Notes: a model not told the origin generated them from the letters alone. Counted from the first letter of the stretch, positions 47,121 to 56,473 are shown. The stretch: DNA of 64,000 nucleotides from Chitinophagaceae bacterium (GCA_027489035.1 JAIYAN010000001.1:145199-209198), one strand, 5' to 3'. Translations and numbers: made by a program.

Positions 47121-49895
47121 TTAAATGTCATCTTGAACAGTTTTCAACAAAATATCTTGAAAATATGTTTTTCTAATTGACCTCTGATCTCCAATCATTT
47201 TAATTGCTTCATCTGCAACCATTTTTACTAAATCTTTTTCGCCAATTTCATTTAATTTCAAAGCGGCCAAATAAAATGATTCAATAGGTAAATTATCGAT
47301 TTTCTTTATGGTCGATTTTTCTTTTTGCAATAATATGTATTGGATTTTTTCTTGGATAATCGAAGTTTCAATTTTTTTATTTGACAAACAATAATACATC
47401 AATTCAATATTAGCCATTTGGCTTTGTTGATTTGGCTTTGTTGATTCATTAATGAGTGATTTTGCTAAGGTATAATATTGCTCTCGTTCTGAATCTTTCA
47501 TCAAAGAAAACAATCGGTGTATTGAGCCAAATATTTCTAGATTGTCATTTAATTCTATGTTTAATAATAAGGCCTCTGAATATAATATTCTAGCTATTTC
47601 TATTTCTCCATTTTCAAAATTCAAAATACCAAGGCTATTCAAACTCAAAGCTATTCCTTTTTTATCCCCTAATTTTCTTCTGATTTCCAAAGATTCTTGA
47701 TGTAATCTCGCTACTTCATCAATTTTCCCTCGCTCTTCGTATATATTCGCGAGTTTATTCAATACAATACTTATTCCTTTTTTATCTCCTAATTTTCTTC
47801 TGATTTCCAAAGATTCTTGATAGAAATTCTCTGCCTCTTCAAATTCCCCTTGCCCCATGTATAGTTCCCCAAGATAAAATAAAACAATGCCTGTTCCTTT
47901 TTTATCCCCTAATTGTTTTCTAAAATCCAAAGATTCTAGAAATAATCTTTCTGCTTCATCAATTTTCCCTTGCTTTTTGTATAAGCCCCCTAGGTTAAGC
48001 AATACATAACTTGTTCCTAATTTATCCCCTAATTGTTTTCTAATTTCCAAAGATTCTAGATACAACTTTTCTGACTCTTGAAATTTGCCTTGTTCTGAGT
48101 ATAAAAAACCAAGATTACTCAAACTTTCTCCGATTCCTTTTTTATCGCCTAATTGTTTTCTAATTTCCAAAGATTCTAGGTATAACTTTTCTACTTTATC
48201 TTTTTTATTTTGTGAGTTATAAACCACGCCTATATCATTAATTATATTAGCTTGTAGTTTTATGAATTTATTTTGTTTTGATAATTCTAAACCCAATAAA
48301 AAACAATTTAATGATTCATTATAATTTCTTTGATGATATTCTAATTCGCCCATTTTTATATATAAATTGCAAAGGCCATAGAAATCTTCGATTGCTTTCT
48401 TTTCATTTATAATAAAATCAAATTTTTCTTTTGCTTGTGTATATCTACCTTGAAGCGTATCAAGTTGTGCGTCAAAAAGTAATAAATCACTAAGGATTTT
48501 TTTATTATTCAACAGTGTTGCTTCTTTTTGTGCTATTTCCATTGCGAGACTAAAAAAGTCAAAGTTTCCAGTAGTGTAGAACTTATCGACCAATATAATA
48601 AGTATCTCCAAATCTGTATTTCCAGGGTTTTCAGGAAAACGTTTTATTACTGATTCAAACTGAACATAATTTTCGATAGCTAGCGAAAATAAAATGTTAG
48701 CAATCATTTCAGCAGATAGTTTCTGTATTTCTTGCGTTTCATTATCTGCAAGGTCAGATATTTCAATCAGTACTTCTGTTTGGTCATTATTACAAAATCT
48801 CAACACAATCATTTCAACGGCTCCTTGTAATATTTTAAATTCCGCTATCCGATTAAATAATTTCATCACATCTTTTGCATCATTCACTTTTGAAAAATGC
48901 AACTCTGCCAACATGAATTCAAGAAATCGATCAAAAGAAAAACGAACAAAACAATCATCTTTTTCCCATTCTTCCATTAACACCCCAAGTTCTAGTAACT
49001 GAATATATGGGCTGTCTTTTTGTGTATTTATTATGTATGATTTGAACGAATCCATTTTTATGAGTGCATCTCGTTCTAATCGTTCACTATTTTGTTTATC
49101 TAATTCTCTTACCAACAAACTTAAAAGTTTAAGTCGCTCAGGAAATCCAGCGGATTCATTTGTCTTTTCTATTATGATATTATCCAAATAGAGACGCATC
49201 GCTTCATCATTTTTTAACTGCGATGGTAATTTTGAGCGATGAAAAGATTGCAAAATCAATCTAGTCATGAGTGGATTTCGAAGCAATTCTATAGTAGTTC
49301 CATTCGAATCTAATTCTGAGAAATTTGTTAGTGGCCTATATTTATATATCCCTTCATCATCTAAAACTCCAGAATCTTTCCATTTGAAATTACGATAAGC
49401 ATTAAAGAGTTGTTCTGTAGAGTTTTTTGCAACAGGTTTAAGGCGCACTACATTTGATGATATCTTTTCACCAGCTTTTTCTTCTTCAACTTTGAAATAT
49501 TGATCAGGTGCTATTTCTCCGAATTTTGCGAGAGTCCTACTATATGCACTATCCCGAATACTCACAATCACTTTAAACCAGCTGTAATTAGATGATTGAG
49601 CAACAATGTTCTCAACCGATTTTATCAAATCGTTTATACTACCAGAATATTCATTCAAGGCATCAATAATCAAATAACAATTTCGATTAGATGTAGAAAA
49701 AAGATTATCAGTCAAACTCAAAAACTCTTCGAGGTAATTTAGTTTCAAAGCACAATCCCGAAGAAATTTACTTGCAATATCTGTTTGATTCAAAGCACTA
49801 CCACGATAAAACATAACCATATGTCCTTCACCATGCCATAATTCAGTTTTTTGGGCAAGCAAAGTACTTTTGCCAATTCCGCTCTCCCCACCCAA
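47121..49895 (-). CDS. STAND NTPase plus TPR protein; apparently frameshifted from the upstream ORF
   Basis: 924 aa; begins at GGESGIGKSTLLAQK (P-loop); YLIIDALNEYSG; 40-aa TPRs LGDKKGIGESLSNLGFLYSEQGKFQESEKLYLESLEIRKQ. Frame continues upstream without ATG (SSNAIQALITSGKYLREATVERADLNEYLDAFSSSTFNGFVLGGESG). Confidence 0.8.
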   Translation of the reverse strand: MGGESGIGKSTLLAQKTELWHGEGHMVMFYRGSALNQTDIASKFLRDCALKLNYLEEFLSLTDNLFSTSNRNCYLIIDALNEYSGSINDLIKSVENIVAQSSNYSWFKVIVSIRDSAYSRTLAKFGEIAPDQYFKVEEEKAGEKISSNVVRLKPVAKNSTEQLFNAYRNFKWKDSGVLDDEGIYKYRPLTNFSELDSNGTTIELLRNPLMTRLILQSFHRSKLPSQLKNDEAMRLYLDNIIIEKTNESAGFPERLKLLSLLVRELDKQNSERLERDALIKMDSFKSYIINTQKDSPYIQLLELGVLMEEWEKDDCFVRFSFDRFLEFMLAELHFSKVNDAKDVMKLFNRIAEFKILQGAVEMIVLRFCNNDQTEVLIEISDLADNETQEIQKLSAEMIANILFSLAIENYVQFESVIKRFPENPGNTDLEILIILVDKFYTTGNFDFFSLAMEIAQKEATLLNNKKILSDLLLFDAQLDTLQGRYTQAKEKFDFIINEKKAIEDFYGLCNLYIKMGELEYHQRNYNESLNCFLLGLELSKQNKFIKLQANIINDIGVVYNSQNKKDKVEKLYLESLEIRKQLGDKKGIGESLSNLGFLYSEQGKFQESEKLYLESLEIRKQLGDKLGTSYVLLNLGGLYKKQGKIDEAERLFLESLDFRKQLGDKKGTGIVLFYLGELYMGQGEFEEAENFYQESLEIRRKLGDKKGISIVLNKLANIYEERGKIDEVARLHQESLEIRRKLGDKKGIALSLNSLGILNFENGEIEIARILYSEALLLNIELNDNLEIFGSIHRLFSLMKDSEREQYYTLAKSLINESTKPNQQSQMANIELMYYCLSNKKIETSIIQEKIQYILLQKEKSTIKKIDNLPIESFYLAALKLNEIGEKDLVKMVADEAIKMIGDQRSIRKTYFQDILLKTVQDDI
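47640..48210. repeat. Tandem 120-bp TPR-coding repeats
   Basis: ttttttatcccctaattttcttctgatttccaaagattcttga about 47660 repeated at 120-bp steps with variants. Confidence 0.85.
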
Positions 49896-49993
49896 TACAA
49901 ATCCATTAAAAGTGCTCGAACTAAAAGCATCTAAATATTCATTTAGATCTGCTCTTTCAACAGTTGCTTCACGAAGATATTTTCCAGAAGTAA

Positions 49994-51163
49994 TTAATGC
50001 TTGAATTGCATTGGAGCTAATGTTTTACCTAAAGAATGTAAAATTTCAATTGATAGATTTTTCTCATCAACTAATTCAACATCCATTTGCTTTTGTGCGA
50101 GCAAATCTTTCCAATGCTGAAAGCGTGTTGTTTTTTCAAGATGTTCGCCTGATGAAGAAAGATAAATGACCGTATTTTTTGTGTTGCCCTCAAAAACAAA
50201 AACATCTTTACCCATTTCTGGCAATCCTATTTCATTAGTCACCTCTACATCAAAAAACGCATATAACGGGAGAATTTCTCCTGTAGAATCATTGATGATA
50301 AATAGTGGGGAAATAGCTGGGTTTACGCTATCTCGGGTGAAATCAACTTTGCTTAGTGCAGGGTTTGAACCCATTAGACGGATACCATTAACTCCATTTT
50401 TGCTAGATTCAACATGCCAAAGTGTATATCTAGACATATAGCGTACTTCTTGTAAAATCTCTGCAAGTAAAGGATAGTATTCATCAAACTCTTTCTGCGC
50501 TCTTTCTTTACTTTGATTAAATCCATGCGCTAATCCATTTCTATAATTAATGAGCGCTTGTATTTTGCCAAGTTTCTTTGTTTTGTTTTTTATGTTTCCA
50601 TTTTCATCACTATATGATTGTGTAACTAGAAAAGGATCTTTACACTTACTTTCTAATTTTTCATACGCGTTTTTAATTTCTGGTGAAAACAATCGAATCC
50701 CTTTATCTTTAAAAACAGGTAAAGCGCGTGCAATCAATAAATTCCAAGCAGAAATAAGTGGACGTGAAAGATCCTTAACAAGCGTTTGATGAATTTGAAC
50801 ATCTTTCAAATCGGGAGTACGGATATATTCACTTGCTAATTGAAGAGACATATATTTTAAAATAGCCGTGAATGTATCAACCATTAATTTGCATTTCATT
50901 CGCGGATCGGTTTCACTTAAAAGATCGCTAAATGGCCTTGCAATAAGATAAGGATACGAGGAAACAACCTCTTGTTCAAAAGAAGTAAATTCTTTTTTAA
51001 TTGAATTAGAATCTATCGGGTTTACGGATGGAATAATTGTATTTGTTATTCCTGGTTTTATTGGAATAATCCCTTCATTTGAAATAAACTTTACTTCACC
51101 TGTAAATGTGTCTAGCACATAAAGTCCATTTGATGCTAAAAACCCTTCGAATCTTTTTTCCAT
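49994..51163 (-). CDS. N-terminal (HEPN-like) region of the STAND protein, separate ORF
   Basis: 389 aa; homologous to the N-terminal part of the 1219-aa STAND (SSYPYLIARPFSDLLSETDPRMKCKLMVDTFTAILKYM; INYRNGLAHGF). Confidence 0.7.
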   Translation of the reverse strand: MEKRFEGFLASNGLYVLDTFTGEVKFISNEGIIPIKPGITNTIIPSVNPIDSNSIKKEFTSFEQEVVSSYPYLIARPFSDLLSETDPRMKCKLMVDTFTAILKYMSLQLASEYIRTPDLKDVQIHQTLVKDLSRPLISAWNLLIARALPVFKDKGIRLFSPEIKNAYEKLESKCKDPFLVTQSYSDENGNIKNKTKKLGKIQALINYRNGLAHGFNQSKERAQKEFDEYYPLLAEILQEVRYMSRYTLWHVESSKNGVNGIRLMGSNPALSKVDFTRDSVNPAISPLFIINDSTGEILPLYAFFDVEVTNEIGLPEMGKDVFVFEGNTKNTVIYLSSSGEHLEKTTRFQHWKDLLAQKQMDVELVDEKNLSIEILHSLGKTLAPMQFKH

Positions 51164-51280
51164 GTCTTAAATTACTTTATACAATTACAATATAATATAT
51201 TTATAATTTTTCATCAGGTCTTGATAATTTAGCTTCACATTAAAAAGCACACTACCCTGAGTTTGCACCTAAATTCATAA

Positions 51281-52129
51281 TCAAGCGAAATCACACGGAC
51301 TGATATCTGTAATTTCTCCAGAAAGCGTAGGAATATCCTCTTTAATGCTCTCAATCATATTTTCAAGATCTGTCTGCATTTCCATCTGATCATCTGTCAG
51401 GTCTTCCCAATCTTCAACATTTTCTTCCAATTCCCTGTGCGTATCGCCCAAAGCTTCAAAATTTGAAAATATAGAGTCGATTCTTTCTGCCACATCGTAC
51501 TTCTTGAATTTTTTCAAGTAATTATCTGCTTGCTTTTCGGTTAAACCTTCGGCATTAAAAACAAAACTTCTGTTATTACGACCAAGTCCAAATGCAATAA
51601 ATTGATTTGTGACAGAATTGAAAATTCCTACTATAGGAGCATGTTGAAACGGAGGGAAAATATGATCCTGAAATCCCTTTATTAATTTTTTATTAAGTAA
51701 TTGAATAATTGCATTGTAATTATCTTCAGAGTCGTGATACCCACCACCATGTGCTTTTAATGGGAATATGAATAAATGGCTTTTATACTCAGGTGGTAGT
51801 TTAGAAATTTTTGACTTGTAAAACGCCAACGATTCTGGATCTCCATATAAATCAAAAACAATACTTTTCTTCACCAGGTCAAGTATTTCGTTATCGAATT
51901 CAGTTTTTGTTTTATCAATTTTATTTACCGTTTGTTTAGTTTTAGAAACTGGTTCTGATTTATTGCTTTTTTTGACTGTTCCAGTTTTTTTAGCAGCCTT
52001 GCTTTTAGAAGTAGTAGATAGATTATTTGATAACTTGTCAGTCTTAGATACAGTTTTCAAAACCTTAGGGGTGTCTCCTGTTTTTACAGAGGTGCCTTTT
52101 TTTGTAGGCTTAGTTGATTTTTTAGCCAT
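51281..52129 (-). CDS. Hypothetical protein with Lys/Thr/Ser-rich N-terminal tail
   Basis: ORF 51281..52177; internal ATG at 52129 (MAKKSTKPTKKGTSVKTGDTPK) is the more likely start. Confidence 0.6.
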   Translation of the reverse strand: MAKKSTKPTKKGTSVKTGDTPKVLKTVSKTDKLSNNLSTTSKSKAAKKTGTVKKSNKSEPVSKTKQTVNKIDKTKTEFDNEILDLVKKSIVFDLYGDPESLAFYKSKISKLPPEYKSHLFIFPLKAHGGGYHDSEDNYNAIIQLLNKKLIKGFQDHIFPPFQHAPIVGIFNSVTNQFIAFGLGRNNRSFVFNAEGLTEKQADNYLKKFKKYDVAERIDSIFSNFEALGDTHRELEENVEDWEDLTDDQMEMQTDLENMIESIKEDIPTLSGEITDISPCDFA

Positions 52130-52390
52130 ATTATTTTTTTTGAAATTTAAGATAAAAAAAGGAATTACAAATACCATTTAGATACCTTTCGTACTTTTCA
52201 TTATTTTCAGGTACAAAAAAAGAAATTGAGTTTTCTGATTTATCAAATGTGATTAGTTAGATTTTTGTGATCCTTTTTTCGGACTGATGAACAGATTTAT
52301 TTTGTTTATCAACAAAATGGCAAAAACACCAAAAGACAATCCCCAAATAAAACACCCCTTAACAAAACTTTACCAACCTCATCCCCCATT

Positions 52391-52407
52391 TTGTAAAAAC
52401 ATTACAA
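52391..52407. promoter_or_regulatory. 17-bp palindromic operator copy, TTGTAA-AAACA-TTACAA
   Basis: Perfect arms; second copy upstream of the AAA+ gene; no clear -7. Confidence 0.6.
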
Positions 52408-52520
52408 TTTGATTTCGGATTTTTATCCCGAATCAAAAAATAAATAGTAATGGAAAGTAAAACCCCAAAAAACAGAAATCCACAGACAAAATTTTAATCT
52501 GAATTTTTTATTTTTTTGGA

Positions 52521-52537
52521 TTGTACAAAGATTACAA
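52521..52537 (+). promoter_or_regulatory. 17-bp palindromic operator copy, TTGTAC-AAAGA-TTACAA, with -7 TATGTTTG at 52548-52555
   Basis: One mismatch; perfect -7 at 10-bp spacing. Confidence 0.8.
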
Positions 52538-52593
52538 TCACGGATTTTATGTTTGTCCTCCACCATCATTATCCACTTATAAATCCTTTCATT

Positions 52594-54273
52594 ATGTTCA
52601 ACATTAATCAATCCAACAACAACGTTCTTGATGCTATTGAGCAAATTTATTGCATCACAAAAGACAGTACGCTAACATTTGATATGAGTAAGGAAACAAA
52701 ACTATCAACATGGTTAGATACCCTAAAATCGTTTTTTAATTGCGATGAGGAACAAGCTATTTTATTGTCGATAATGATACAATCCAATTTAGAAAACAAT
52801 AATGTTAGCATAAAAGAAATTTTAGACCATGCCAATTTAAAAACCTCGGCTTCTTTATATATAAATAATGTACTTGCGCCATTGGTGAAACTCGAGTGGA
52901 TTTCGCCTAAAAAAGATGTAAAATTTTATCCGCTTACCGAATACAACATCAGCAACAAACTGATACGTTCTGTTTTAACAGGAAAATTAGAAATGAGCAA
53001 TGAAGTTAAAATTGAAAACTCTTTTCAACTACTTTCTCATTTTCAAATGAGGTTGGGCGAAAAAAATCACAAACGCATTTCTTATGCCGAATTCATAAAA
53101 TGGACAAATGAATTATTGAATACACATGCGTCAATTGAATTATCTGATTTTATTTTAAAAATGAATATGCCTGAAGATGATGCTACGCATTTCATGTATG
53201 CTTGCTCGAGATTTTATACTGGACAGGAAGAATCAGATCATGATGACATCATTAGAGATTTAACCCCTCCTAAAGATGTTCAATACAAATTGAGGAATTC
53301 ATTCAAATCCGGTTCCAACTTTTTAATCAAATCGGAGTTGATTAAAGAAACTGTTAGTGATGATATGTTTAAAAGCACATCTTATTCACTTACTGAAAAA
53401 GCCGTTCGTGCATTTGACAAAACAGCTGTTGTGAAAAATAAAATGGTTGAAGGGATGATGAAACATTTGGAACCTAATGCCATTACAGAAAAGAAATTAA
53501 TATTCGATAGCAACGAACAAAAATTGGTCAACAAATTACATAACATGTTGAGTGTTGATAATTTTTCCCAACTAACCGAAAGATTAGAAAGTCAGGGCAT
53601 GAAAAAAGGCATAAGTGTTTTATTATATGGTTATCCTGGTACTGGTAAAACTGAAACAGTATTGCAACTGGGAAAAAACAGCAACCGATATATCATGATG
53701 GCTGACGCCAGTAAAATTAGAAGCAAATGGGTGGGTGAAACCGAAAAAAACATGAAGGCATTGTTTGATGAATATAGAAAAGCAATGATAGATTTTAAAG
53801 AAACCCCAATTCTATTGTTTAATGAAGCAGATGCGATTTTAGGAAAACGACATACGGTAACCGATCGTGGCGATCAGATGGAAAATGCCATGCAGAATAT
53901 TCTGTTGCAAGAGCTTGAAAATTTCGAGGGTATATTTATTGCAACAACAAACTTGGTTGACAATTTAGACAAAGCATTTGACAGAAGGTTTCTATATAAA
54001 ATTAGATTTGAAAAACCAGGGGCACAAACGTTGATTCAAATTTGGAAATCGAAATTCCCAAAGATTAAAACGGGGATATTGAAAAACATCTGTGCTAAAA
54101 TAAATTTAACTGGTGGACAAATTGAAAATATCCGTAAAAAGATTGCCGTAGATTCTTTGCTAGATGACAAGTTAAAAATAAATGAAAACTATTTAATGCA
54201 ATTGGCACAACAAGAAATGATGTTGGAGAAAAAGAATGAAAGAAATGCAATAGGATTCAATAAGGGAATATAA
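52594..54273 (+). CDS. AAA+ ATPase (classical AAA, FtsH/CDC48-like module) with unknown N-terminal region
   Basis: GISVLLYGYPGTGKTETVLQLGK, SKWVGETEKNMKALFDEY, PILLFNEADAILGKR, ATTNLVDNLDKAFDRRFLYKI; ATG at 52594 (MFNINQ) preferred. Confidence 0.88.
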   Translation: MFNINQSNNNVLDAIEQIYCITKDSTLTFDMSKETKLSTWLDTLKSFFNCDEEQAILLSIMIQSNLENNNVSIKEILDHANLKTSASLYINNVLAPLVKLEWISPKKDVKFYPLTEYNISNKLIRSVLTGKLEMSNEVKIENSFQLLSHFQMRLGEKNHKRISYAEFIKWTNELLNTHASIELSDFILKMNMPEDDATHFMYACSRFYTGQEESDHDDIIRDLTPPKDVQYKLRNSFKSGSNFLIKSELIKETVSDDMFKSTSYSLTEKAVRAFDKTAVVKNKMVEGMMKHLEPNAITEKKLIFDSNEQKLVNKLHNMLSVDNFSQLTERLESQGMKKGISVLLYGYPGTGKTETVLQLGKNSNRYIMMADASKIRSKWVGETEKNMKALFDEYRKAMIDFKETPILLFNEADAILGKRHTVTDRGDQMENAMQNILLQELENFEGIFIATTNLVDNLDKAFDRRFLYKIRFEKPGAQTLIQIWKSKFPKIKTGILKNICAKINLTGGQIENIRKKIAVDSLLDDKLKINENYLMQLAQQEMMLEKKNERNAIGFNKGI

Positions 54274-54356
54274 AAATAATACTCGCCTTCGACTTTAACC
54301 GTGGGCGATTTAAAAAAAATAAATAATTCGGAATATTTTTATGAATGATTTTTCAT

Positions 54357-54373
54357 TTGTAAATACAATACAA
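54357..54373 (+). promoter_or_regulatory. 17-bp palindromic operator copy, TTGTAA-ATACA-ATACAA, with -7 GAGATTTG at 54384-54391
   Basis: One mismatch; 10-bp spacing. Confidence 0.65.
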
Positions 54374-54463
54374 TCACTAATCTGAGATTTGATTTCTAAA
54401 AAAACCATGAAAAAATAACACTCTCCAAACTCGATTTTATTGTAAACTTCAAATGTAAACATT

Positions 54464-55036
54464 ATGAAATCGATTCCTTATTGCCCAATTGCACGAAAAA
54501 AAAGACACACCATTAGTACACCAAAAGTTGAATGGAAAAGATACCGACCAAATAGATATTTATATCATGTTAGTTATGGCGGTACATTAAATGTAAATGA
54601 AGAAAATGTATTGTATAAACGACTGAGTATAGCTACCGAAGGAATTTGTGGAAAAGAAAAAGGTTTGGGTGGTGTATGGGCAAACAATCAGATTAAAAGG
54701 GTAAATCATTTATGGCCCATTTGTTTTGACAGTTGGGACTGTGATTCACATGAATCCTATTTAAAGATGTTGTACAAATATGATGTTTGGCAAATTGACA
54801 CCAAACTAATTGACAATATTTGGTATTTAGATCCGAATTTGATAGAAGGAAATGATGGAAGTGGCGACGCTACAGATTATTTGTATTGCGAAAATACCAT
54901 TCATCCTCGTGCATTAAAATTATATACATTTACCATTAATGATTATAAGTTTTTGTATGAAGACAAATTCAATGTTGAATTTAGTTTAGATCCAGTAGAA
55001 AACATAAATAATTTTATTAAAACTAAATGGTGGTAA
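54464..55036 (+). CDS. Hypothetical protein, possibly ADP-ribosyltransferase-fold-like
   Basis: 190 aa; RYLYHVSYGGTL...IATEGICG...GGVWANNQ...YDVWQIDT...WYLDPNL...YLYCENTIHPRALKLYTF recalls the H..T / I..EGI / Y / IxP layout of ART/KptA-like folds; weak by-eye call. Confidence 0.4.
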   Translation: MKSIPYCPIARKKRHTISTPKVEWKRYRPNRYLYHVSYGGTLNVNEENVLYKRLSIATEGICGKEKGLGGVWANNQIKRVNHLWPICFDSWDCDSHESYLKMLYKYDVWQIDTKLIDNIWYLDPNLIEGNDGSGDATDYLYCENTIHPRALKLYTFTINDYKFLYEDKFNVEFSLDPVENINNFIKTKWW

Positions 55037-55079
55037 TTTATATTGAAAAGAAATTAATGGGATTAATTAATTTAGTAAA

Positions 55080-55706
55080 ATGCTCATTCCACTTATTATA
55101 GGCAAAAACAGTAATGGCGATAACCAGATGATTGATTTAGCTCAGTCGCCGTTATTGATGATTTCATATTGCGAAGAGGAGCAGTTAAAGAACATTGTTA
55201 CACAATTAACCAATTTAGATTACCCTTTTAAACAATCTGATTATTATATTGTGTCAAGTAGAAAATGTGCGTACTGGAATATTGATTTGCAACATGCCAT
55301 TCATTTTTATAAAGACGATCCAAGTAAAGGTAACATCAACAAAAAATCGAAATTACTAAAAATTATAAATGATGAAATCTCCAGAAGAGAACGGATTTTA
55401 AAAAAGAATAAAGGAATAGATTTTAAAAGGTACTTTTCATTAAACACCTGGAAAGATGAAAAACTTTCTTACCAATTTTTTATAATTGATGACATTTGGG
55501 ATATCGTAATTTCCAAACCTAAAACGATTGGATTAAGTTTGATGCGCATCATTTTATACGGAAGCGATGTTGGCATTCATACTATATTTACCAGCAAATT
55601 GTCTTATAGAAATTTACTTGAACAATTAATCAATATCAATCCTTCCATTACTAAAGAGTTACAAAAAAATATGGGGTGCCTGAGCCTAAAAGAATCAACA
55701 GTATAG
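55080..55706 (+). CDS. Degenerate FtsK/HerA-like ATPase lacking Walker A; C-terminus in another frame
   Basis: 208 aa; IPLIIGKNSNGDNQMIDLAQSPLLMISYCEEEQL..., IINDEISRRERIL, YQFFIIDDIWDIV, IILYGSDVGIHTIFTSK align with FtsK blocks; RINSIGHELLFTADNIVFHKKAGSMEMARMYF follows in the -1 frame to about 55789. Confidence 0.55.
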   Translation: MLIPLIIGKNSNGDNQMIDLAQSPLLMISYCEEEQLKNIVTQLTNLDYPFKQSDYYIVSSRKCAYWNIDLQHAIHFYKDDPSKGNINKKSKLLKIINDEISRRERILKKNKGIDFKRYFSLNTWKDEKLSYQFFIIDDIWDIVISKPKTIGLSLMRIILYGSDVGIHTIFTSKLSYRNLLEQLININPSITKELQKNMGCLSLKESTV

Positions 55707-55824
55707 GCCACGAACTTTTATTTACTGCCGACAATATTGTATTTCATAAAAAAGCAGGTTCAATGGAGATGGCTAGAATGTATTTTTGATAACTAATTTT
55801 CATGAAAATATGTTGTTTAAATAA

Positions 55825-56448
55825 TCACCTCACCCGCTCTAAATCAGCAAAAACGCCTTCTTTATTCAAAAATACTTCAAATTCGTTGAGATTCTTTTTA
55901 TGAATAATCAACTGCCCTACATATTTTATATCAGTTGATTTTTCAGTAAACATTGTTTTATTTTCAGCGATATAAATAGCAAATGCAGGGACAGACAACG
56001 TATTGACATCAACAACTAATTCTGAATCATCTACATAAAAAGAGTTGTATTGACTATCTAATAATGCCTCATTAATTATATCAATATTTATTTTAGAAAC
56101 ATCTTTTGGAGAAACCGCAGTAAAGCCCGGATAAAATAAATTTAATTCGGGAGAAACCAAAAAACCAATATATACCCGCTCCATAAAATTTTCAAGTTCA
56201 TTTTTTTCCATGAGGCTATAAAAATAGTCAGCACTAATTTCATGATATTCTTTAAACAAAAGAACAACTTCGTTATTTTGATAATCTACCGGAAAATCAA
56301 ACTCAAATAATGGGTTATAAATTACCCGCCAATCGATAATGTCCAAATCATCTTTTGGCGGATTATGCAAAAATGCTTCATATTCCTCATTGGCATCAGT
56401 GCATAATTGCAAACAATTTTCAATGGTGGGTTTTACTTCTTCTAACAT
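55825..56448 (-). CDS. Hypothetical protein
   Basis: ORF 55825..56490; operator and -7 lie upstream of the internal ATG at 56448 (MLEEVKPTIENC), which is the likely start. Confidence 0.6.
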   Translation of the reverse strand: MLEEVKPTIENCLQLCTDANEEYEAFLHNPPKDDLDIIDWRVIYNPLFEFDFPVDYQNNEVVLLFKEYHEISADYFYSLMEKNELENFMERVYIGFLVSPELNLFYPGFTAVSPKDVSKINIDIINEALLDSQYNSFYVDDSELVVDVNTLSVPAFAIYIAENKTMFTEKSTDIKYVGQLIIHKKNLNEFEVFLNKEGVFADLERVR

Positions 56449-56473
56449 AATTAAGCAAAAGTAAATGCCATGT

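Noticed and set aside
51171-51200. TTACAA at 51185 upstream of the 389-aa STAND ORF as a thirteenth operator
   Set aside because: The partner half-site at the required spacing matches only about half of TTGTAA and no -7 fits.
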